From Verrucomicrobiota bacterium (lineage in GTDB: Bacteria > Verrucomicrobiota > Verrucomicrobiia > Limisphaerales > UBA1412): a stretch of 7,026 nt of DNA. A model generated the notes under the pieces. The model searched no databases. It worked only from the letters and a program-made list of their open reading frames with translations, and was not told the DNA's origin. Both the position numbers and the translations under genes were made by a program. Every line of letters begins with the position of its first letter. The first letter of the stretch is position 1. Positions 1-4,021 of this stretch are shown piece by piece. The stretch is taken from assembly GCA_017557085.1 (NCBI GenBank), contig JAFZAR010000244.1:1-7026 (forward strand), written 5' to 3'.

Positions 1-1
1 C

Positions 2-715
2 GCGATGATCTATCCTTCCGTGGTCATCACGGTGGGTATTTCCGTCATTTTCTTCTTCATGGCGTTCATGATGCCCAAATTCATGGAGATCTTCCAGGGC
101 ATGAATGCACCCATGCCGCCGATCACACAATTCCTGATAGACACTTCCAACCTCTTCAAGAACTATTGGTGGGCCATGATGATCGTCATCACCGCCATCA
201 TCGTCCTTTTCCGCAGATATATCCATTCACCCAAAGGACGTGTGGTCTGGGATCGCTGGAAGATGAACGCACCCATCATCGGGAACGCGTCCCGTCTGAA
301 CCTTTTCTCGCAGTTTGCCCGCACACTTTCCACTCTGATGCACAACGGTGTTCCCGTTCTGCTGGCGCTCAAGATCACCGAGCTGGTGATCGACAACGTC
401 ATTATCAAAGAAGCCATAGCCAACACAAGAGAAGCCGTCACTGACGGTAAATCCATCGCGCAGCCTCTGGCCAAAAGCGGTATCTTCCCCCAGCTGATGA
501 TAGATATGGTCAAGATCGGTGAGGAAACCGGCGACATTCCCGGAGCGCTGCAAAGTTTGGCCGAGACCTACGAGGAAGACCTTCAGGGAGCCTTGCGCGT
601 CATGACCAGCATGATCGAGCCGATGCTCATCATCGTAATGGCATTGTTCGTAGGCTTCATTCTGCTAGGCATCTTGTCCGCTATGTTCTCTCTTACATCC
701 AACATCAACCGGTAA
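2..715 (+). CDS. gspF: Type II secretion system inner-membrane platform protein GspF (3' part, cut by window edge)
   Basis: GspF is the polytopic inner-membrane protein that links the cytoplasmic ATPase GspE to the pseudopilus in T2SS; PilC is its type IV pilus homologue. The reading frame is open to the left edge (a GCG codon precedes the first ATG at 5), so this is the C-terminal ~237 residues of a protein usually near 400. Counting from the Met at 5, hydrophobic segments lie at about 5-23, 55-69 and 205-228. Between the last two is the second cytoplasmic GspF domain, with family hallmarks: FARTLSTLMHNGVPVLLAL (about 104-122), IGEETGDIPGAL (171-182), a YEEDL helix (189-193) and the final EPMLIIVMALFVGFILLGIL segment. 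It is followed 6 nt later by a pseudopilin gene, which favours GspF over PilC. The family call is secure; the upstream ~170 residues are simply outside the window. Confidence 0.93.
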   Translation, partial: AMIYPSVVITVGISVIFFFMAFMMPKFMEIFQGMNAPMPPITQFLIDTSNLFKNYWWAMMIVITAIIVLFRRYIHSPKGRVVWDRWKMNAPIIGNASRLNLFSQFARTLSTLMHNGVPVLLALKITELVIDNVIIKEAIANTREAVTDGKSIAQPLAKSGIFPQLMIDMVKIGEETGDIPGALQSLAETYEEDLQGALRVMTSMIEPMLIIVMALFVGFILLGILSAMFSLTSNINR

Positions 716-721
716 AAGAAG

Positions 722-1345
722 ATGCGTCTGCGTCCACATAAAAATTCATTTACGCTTCGATCCGGGTTTACCCTGATCGAGCTGCTGATCGTGGTCGCTA
801 TTATCTGCACGGTCTCCACCATTGGTGTGCCGGCTGTTTTCCGCGCGGTCCAGAAGCGTGATCCTCTCACCACTTCTGTCTCGGATGTCATGGAAGCCTG
901 TGCCCAGGCTCGCGCCACAGCCATCATCCGCTGCACTCCCATGGTCGTAAAATTCCATCCGTTCGAGTACACTTTCAACGTAGAGGAAATGCCCCCCGAT
1001 CTCAATGAGGCCATCAACTGGAGCAACCACTCCGCGCCGCGCGCCAAAGCAAGTACTTCCATGAAAGGCGCTCCCTACAAAAGCACCTCTTACAGTCTGA
1101 ATGATGAAGTCACCATCGAAATGCTGGATGTCAATATGACCGAACACAAAGATGATGACATCGTTATTTCACGCTTTTTCCCAAACGGCACCGCGGATCT
1201 GCTGACAGTCGTTCTCTCCTGGGAAGGAGAATTCCGCAGGATCACGGTAGATATGGTGACAGGTCTGGCGAACTTCGACAATCTGAATGAACTGGCGACA
1301 CCGCAAAATCCTGTGCGCCGCAGAAGAGGCAACATTGAATTTTAG
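722..1345 (+). CDS. gspH: GspH-like minor pseudopilin
   Basis: This 207-residue protein has a class III (prepilin) signal: a short basic leader, then RSG|FTLIELLIVVAII. Cleavage by the prepilin peptidase (GspO/PilD) is predicted after Gly15, giving mature Phe1 and the conserved Glu at +5 (Glu20). The hydrophobic N-terminal helix is followed at about 53-72 by 'DVMEACAQARATAIIRCTPM', which resembles the AR-x-x-A-I pattern of GspH/FimT proteins. A beta-rich C-terminal part follows. It lacks the short conserved GspG body, so I call it GspH and not the major pseudopilin. GspH is a minor pseudopilin thought to lie near the pseudopilus tip. The start codon follows the gspF stop by 6 nt, with only an A/G-rich AAAAGAAG upstream. 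The stop abuts the next ATG. An odd feature is the basic C-terminal end, with RRRR at about 199-202. Confidence 0.8.
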   Translation: MRLRPHKNSFTLRSGFTLIELLIVVAIICTVSTIGVPAVFRAVQKRDPLTTSVSDVMEACAQARATAIIRCTPMVVKFHPFEYTFNVEEMPPDLNEAINWSNHSAPRAKASTSMKGAPYKSTSYSLNDEVTIEMLDVNMTEHKDDDIVISRFFPNGTADLLTVVLSWEGEFRRITVDMVTGLANFDNLNELATPQNPVRRRRGNIEF

Positions 1346-1777
1346 ATGAATATCCGTCTCCAACAGCGTTTAACAAAAGATCAGGCCACGCGCGGCGCGA
1401 TGGCCGGAAACCTGGGTTTCAACCTGCTGGAAGTCATGATCGCGATGGCCATCTTCTTTACGTGCTATTTCTCGCTTTCCGAACTTCTCAGCACCAATCT
1501 GCGTGCCGCACGTTCCCTGAACGTGACGCCTATTGATTTTACTCAGGCCGTTTACGACCTGCTGGCCACCAACCGTTTGGAAGAAATCTCCGAATCCGGT
1601 GATTTCGGCGATATGTACCCCGGCTGGTCCTGGAGCCGGAATACGTTCGAGGCCAGCACAAACGGTCTCTATCAGGTAGATGTACAAGTTTATCATCCCG
1701 GAGCCTTTGGCGGACGGGATGTCACGGAAATGAGTCTCTGGCTCTATCGTCCGGATTCCATCACTGGCAGCAGATAA
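1346..1777 (+). CDS. gspI: GspI-like minor pseudopilin
   Basis: The 143-residue product has a prepilin-type N terminus: a 24-residue basic leader ending in NLG, then FNLLEVMIAMAIFFTCYFSL, with predicted cleavage after Gly24 and Glu at +5 (Glu29). The LLEVMIAMAIF core and the small size are typical of GspI. The C-terminal strand pattern (GLYQVDVQVYHPG, then VTEMSLWLYRP) resembles the closing beta-hairpin of the family, where GspI ends with a V-x-V segment and an S/T-L-x-x-Y strand. In characterised systems GspI forms the tip complex with GspJ and GspK. Its ATG directly follows the gspH stop, and its TAA overlaps the next ATG by one base (TAATG), so translation probably depends on coupling; no close Shine-Dalgarno is visible. 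Two in-frame Met codons downstream (Met19 and Met31) are less suitable because they shorten or destroy the leader. Confidence 0.82.
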   Translation: MNIRLQQRLTKDQATRGAMAGNLGFNLLEVMIAMAIFFTCYFSLSELLSTNLRAARSLNVTPIDFTQAVYDLLATNRLEEISESGDFGDMYPGWSWSRNTFEASTNGLYQVDVQVYHPGAFGGRDVTEMSLWLYRPDSITGSR

Positions 1778-2760
1778 TGAATACCAAGTTTTCCCCATTT
1801 TCACAGTCACCGGCCGCGTCACTCCGATCCGGCCAGCGGGGAGCTTTTACCCTGCTGGAAATGATGATCTCCATTGCCATCTTTGCCATGGTACTGACTT
1901 CCATCTACGAGATATGGACCATGCTCCTCATGGGCAAGCAAGCCGCCAGCTATGCCGCCGAGGAAACCCAGCGCACACGCATCGGGATGCGCGCCCTGAC
2001 CGAATCGCTCATGTCGGCCCGTATGTTCCAGGCCAACACCAATTACTACAGCTTTGAGGTGGATGGCGAAAGCGACTACAGCGCGCTAAGTTTCATTGCC
2101 TATCTGCCGCCCGGCTTCATCGGCAGCGGACTTTATGACGGACTGCCTTTGCGCCGAATCACTTTTGTCATTGAACCCAATGCCCAGGGACGCAATTCTC
2201 TGGTTCTTTATCAGCGTCCTCTGCTGCTGGATGAGGAATACAATGATGTGATCCCTCCGATTGAACTGACGACTGATGTATCCTGTTTCACCGTTGAATT
2301 CTGGGACACCAACGAGGTGGACTGGGTCACCTACTGGGATAACACAAACTCCCTTCCTTTGCTGGCAAGGGTGACTCTTGGTTACGGTTACGCGGGAAAC
2401 GGCCCGGCCCAGCTGGACTCCCGTGTGGTGGCTATGAGCGGCAGTATCGTGGATCCCCAGATCCAGGGAACTGTCTCCGCGGGCATGACAATGAACAACC
2501 AGTCCGGCGGCGGTCTCAATAACCGAAACTTTAACAACAACGGCGGTAACGGCAATAACCAGAATAATGGCAACTGGGGCGGTGGCCGCGGAGGTTATGG
2601 CGGCGGTCGCGGCGGCAATAACGGTGGAGGCCGTGGAGGTAATGGCGGTGGCTACGGCGGCGGTAATGGAGGCGGCTTTGGCGGAGGCGGTTACGGCGGT
2701 GGAGGTCGTGGCGGCAATATGGGCGGCATGGGTGGCCGCGGCGGAGGCGGTGGACGATGA
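1777..2760 (+). CDS. gspJ: GspJ-like minor pseudopilin with a long glycine-rich C-terminal extension
   Basis: This is a 327-residue protein, against about 190-240 for most GspJ proteins. The N terminus is a prepilin signal, QRGAFTLLEMMISIAIFAMVL, in which Glu28 is at +5 if cleavage occurs between Ala23 and Phe24, so the -1 residue is Ala and not the usual Gly. Residues 30-220 look like a GspJ body: an amphipathic helix (about 50-80) containing TRIGMRALTESL, then beta-rich sequence with DYSALSFIAYLPPG, RRITFVIEPN and SCFTVEFWDTNE. From about residue 243 to the end the protein is low complexity: an Asn/Gly block (248-266), then GGGRGGYGGG-type repeats (268-327) with five RGG triplets and occasional Tyr/Phe/Trp. 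The extension is really coding, because the frame stays open through it and ends in a TGA that overlaps the next ATG by 4 nt. GspJ normally belongs to the I-J-K tip complex. The role of the tail is unknown. Confidence 0.82.
   Translation: MNTKFSPFSQSPAASLRSGQRGAFTLLEMMISIAIFAMVLTSIYEIWTMLLMGKQAASYAAEETQRTRIGMRALTESLMSARMFQANTNYYSFEVDGESDYSALSFIAYLPPGFIGSGLYDGLPLRRITFVIEPNAQGRNSLVLYQRPLLLDEEYNDVIPPIELTTDVSCFTVEFWDTNEVDWVTYWDNTNSLPLLARVTLGYGYAGNGPAQLDSRVVAMSGSIVDPQIQGTVSAGMTMNNQSGGGLNNRNFNNNGGNGNNQNNGNWGGGRGGYGGGRGGNNGGGRGGNGGGYGGGNGGGFGGGGYGGGGRGGNMGGMGGRGGGGGR
2506..2757 (+). repeat. Glycine/arginine-rich low-complexity coding repeat at the end of gspJ
   Basis: This is the DNA for the Asn/Gly and GGX/RGG tail of the GspJ-like protein. 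The unit is degenerate (GGN GGN GGN CGN GGN GGN, with Tyr, Phe, Asn or Met sometimes replacing Arg). Gly codons alternate among GGC, GGT and GGA, so the array is not a recent perfect expansion of one unit. The pentamer GGAGG occurs at 2590, 2626, 2635, 2668, 2683, 2701 and 2743. The last copy is well placed to act as a ribosome binding site for gspK. Confidence 0.9.
2743..2747 (+). promoter_or_regulatory. Shine-Dalgarno-like GGAGG for gspK inside the gspJ glycine repeat
   Basis: GGAGG ends 9 nt before the gspK ATG at 2757, a workable spacing. It is formed by Gly codons (GGC GGA GGC) of the upstream protein, so the repeat tail and the translation signal of the next gene share bases. It is the clearest Shine-Dalgarno-like site next to a start in the operon; the gspH, gspI and gspJ starts have none this good. 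Confidence 0.55.
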
Positions 2761-3872
2761 ATATCCGGCTCAAAACTCCAACATCGGCTTTGCTTCGTTC
2801 CTCTCGTTCCCAGAGCGGTATCGCCCTGATCATCGTCCTGATCGTCATCGTGACACTGGCGGTGATGGCTTCCGGATTCGCCTGGTTCATGAAAGTGGAA
2901 ATGAAGCTGGCAACCAACCACTTGAGCGATTCTGAACTGGAATGGCTGGGACGTTCCGGCGTGGAATTGGCCCGCTATGTCGTCGGCCAGCAGCTGAATA
3001 TCAATGAACCTTGTGACTGTCTGAACCAAAAATGGGCAGGCGGACCCGGCCAGACCAATCAGCTTCTGGAAGATGTGTTTCTGGATGACAACTACTTGGG
3101 CAACGGTGTGTTCAGCGTTTATATCACGGACAACGAACGCAAAATGAATATCAACACCGCCACGGATGTCCTGATCGAAAACGCTCTCTCCGTGATGGGA
3201 GTGGATGCCACACTGGCCAGCACCATTTCGGACTCCATCCTCGACTGGCGCGATGATGACGACGACGCAAAACTCAGCGGTGCCGAGGATGAATACTACC
3301 TGGGACTGATGCCTCCCTACTACTGCAAAAACGGTCCGCTGGATGACATTTCCGAACTGCTGCTGATCCAGGGCGTTGACCCGGAACTTTATTATGGTAT
3401 CGCCCGTCTGGAAGGACGTTCCCCGCAAAGCACTTTTGTGGATACAGATGAAATGCGCATCGGCAGCGACCGATACGCGGATGAAATGGTTTTTGAAGGC
3501 GGTCTGATGGATCTTTTCTGCACACTTTCTTCCGGCACCGTCAATATCAATACGGCTCCCGCCGAAGTCCTGCAAATGCTGCCGGGAATGACACCGGAGA
3601 TCGCCAATGAGATCATCTCTTTCCGCAACGGACTGGATGGTGTGGAAGCCACCGAAGATGATGTCCAGATCAGCAATATCAATATGCTGACCCAGATCGG
3701 CGGCATACCCGAAGGGATCATCCAGCAGCTGGGGGCTTTCTGCGGTTTCCGCAGCACAGTCTTTGAGGTAGAAGTCGTTGCTGAGATCGAAGGACAGCAG
3801 CGCACCTTCTCCTCTATGCTGCACCGCGTTTCCGCCAAAGACGTCCGCATCCTCTATTTCCAATGGAAATAG
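2757..3872 (+). CDS. gspK: GspK-like minor pseudopilin (tip protein)
   Basis: This 371-residue protein is the large minor pseudopilin, which caps the T2SS pseudopilus together with GspI and GspJ. The leader ends in SQSG, followed by IALIIVLIVIVTLAVMASGF. Cleavage after Gly21 places Ile26 at +5, and the absence of Glu there is a known GspK hallmark. The helix continues into 'KVEMKLATNHLSDSELEWLGRSGVELARYVV'. Family motifs follow in order: ITDNERKMNINTA (about 123-135), ILDWRDDDDD (161-170), AEDEYY (176-181), GPLDDISELLLIQGV (193-207) and VNINTAPAEVLQMLPGM (262-278). The last two belong to the helical helix-hairpin-helix-like domains of GspK, and the acidic stretch resembles the calcium-binding region known in this family. 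The length is within or slightly above the usual range. The ATG overlaps the gspJ stop (ATGA). It is the last gene of the run seen here, and no strong terminator directly follows it. Confidence 0.93.
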   Translation: MNIRLKTPTSALLRSSRSQSGIALIIVLIVIVTLAVMASGFAWFMKVEMKLATNHLSDSELEWLGRSGVELARYVVGQQLNINEPCDCLNQKWAGGPGQTNQLLEDVFLDDNYLGNGVFSVYITDNERKMNINTATDVLIENALSVMGVDATLASTISDSILDWRDDDDDAKLSGAEDEYYLGLMPPYYCKNGPLDDISELLLIQGVDPELYYGIARLEGRSPQSTFVDTDEMRIGSDRYADEMVFEGGLMDLFCTLSSGTVNINTAPAEVLQMLPGMTPEIANEIISFRNGLDGVEATEDDVQISNINMLTQIGGIPEGIIQQLGAFCGFRSTVFEVEVVAEIEGQQRTFSSMLHRVSAKDVRILYFQWK

Positions 3873-3886
3873 GTTCTTCCAACTGC

Positions 3887-3933
3887 TTGACATTCTGCTT
3901 ATTAATCAGTAAATAAAGTTGACAGACTGTTTG
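3887..3933 (+). repeat. Imperfect 15-bp direct repeat, two copies 32 bp apart
   Basis: CTTGACATTCTGCTT (3886-3900) and GTTGACAGACTGTTT (3918-3932) match at 11 of 15 positions and both contain TTGACA followed two bases later by CTG. The copies are 32 bp apart, about three helical turns. The downstream copy supplies the -35 box of the consensus promoter. The upstream copy lacks a good -10 (TAAATA at 3910-3915 after a 17-bp spacer is weak). It may be a tandem promoter element, an operator pair or chance. Confidence 0.4.
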
Positions 3934-3946
3934 AAAGTGTTATAAT
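3919..3946 (+). promoter_or_regulatory. Exact-consensus sigma-70-type promoter upstream of the hybrid kinase
   Basis: A perfect -35 hexamer TTGACA (3919-3924) is followed by a 16-bp spacer and a perfect -10 hexamer TATAAT (3941-3946). A TG at 3938-3939, one base before the -10, makes an extended -10. The stretch before the -35 (about 3898-3918) is A/T-rich like an UP element. Transcription would start near 3952-3955. It lies in the gap after gspK, pointing at the kinase gene, and is the only strong promoter I see in the window. Confidence 0.8.
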
Positions 3947-3955
3947 TTCTTCTTT

Positions 3956-3997
3956 ATGCCGTTGCTTCGGCGGCCGATCTCAACAATCGGCTTTTGA
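3956..3997 (+). CDS. Possible 13-residue leader peptide (MPLLRRPISTIGF)
   Basis: An ATG at 3956 lies within a few bases of the transcription start predicted from the promoter and opens 13 codons ending in TGA at 3995-3997. There would be almost no 5' leader and no Shine-Dalgarno, so translation would have to be of the leaderless kind. The codons run through both arms of the terminator-like hairpin (3973-3991), and the stop falls inside the T-rich tract. There are two adjacent Leu codons (TTG CTT) and two adjacent Arg codons (CGG CGG) just before the hairpin. This is the layout of an attenuation leader peptide. A 13-codon ORF can easily arise by chance, and I know of no homologue. Confidence 0.25.
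   Translation: MPLLRRPISTIGF
3961..3974 (+). other. Small UUCG-loop hairpin overlapping the terminator stem
   Basis: GTTGC (3961-3965), TTCG (3966-3969) and GCGGC (3970-3974) can form a five-pair stem (three Watson-Crick and two G.U) closed by a C(UUCG)G tetraloop. Its 3' arm shares bases 3973-3974 with the 5' arm of the terminator-like hairpin, so the two cannot both form completely. GCCG at 3958-3961 can also pair with CGGC at either 3968-3971 or 3988-3991. Confidence 0.35.
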
Positions 3998-4004
3998 TTT
4001 TATT
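3973..4004 (+). terminator. Terminator-like hairpin in the kinase leader (possible attenuator)
   Basis: GCCGAT (3973-3978) and ATCGGC (3986-3991) form a perfect 6-bp stem, extendable by one G.U pair, with a 7-base loop CTCAACA. It is followed by TTTTGATTTTATT (10 T in 13). Such an element behaves as an intrinsic terminator of moderate strength. It lies about 20 nt after the predicted promoter start and before the kinase start codon, so it could attenuate kinase transcription, end a very short RNA, or stop readthrough from the gsp operon. Confidence 0.55.
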
Positions 4005-4021
4005 AGTTAGTCTTGTCCAAC

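Noticed and set aside
163..553. Overlapping minus-strand frames of 108-124 codons opposite gspF
   Set aside because: They lie wholly within well-supported gspF coding sequence and show no family features.
2506..2757. The glycine-rich DNA as a CRISPR or true tandem repeat array
   Set aside because: The units are irregular, have no spacers, and keep a reading frame with varied third positions, as expected for protein-level low complexity.
2567..2935. A 122-codon + strand frame overlapping the gspJ tail and the gspK start, rich in Ala and Val
   Set aside because: Ala/Val/Glu runs are what the GGN repeat gives when read one base off. It has no independent start signal or recognisable domain.
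2..3872. A type IV pilus operon (PilC and minor pilins) in place of T2SS
   Set aside because: The presence of an unmistakable GspK without Glu at +5, preceded by I- and J-like pseudopilins in that order, is characteristic of T2SS. A pilus-related function cannot be excluded without the rest of the operon.
2691..3893. A 400-codon open frame on the minus strand opposite gspK
   Set aside because: It is a mirror of the gspK codons: its protein shows no recognisable family, it ends in Pro/Arg runs that are the reverse of the glycine repeat, and the plus strand here has unmistakable GspK motifs.
3887..3915. A second, upstream promoter using TTGACA at 3887
   Set aside because: The only -10 at suitable spacing is TAAATA, a poor match, so I list the hexamer only as part of a direct repeat.
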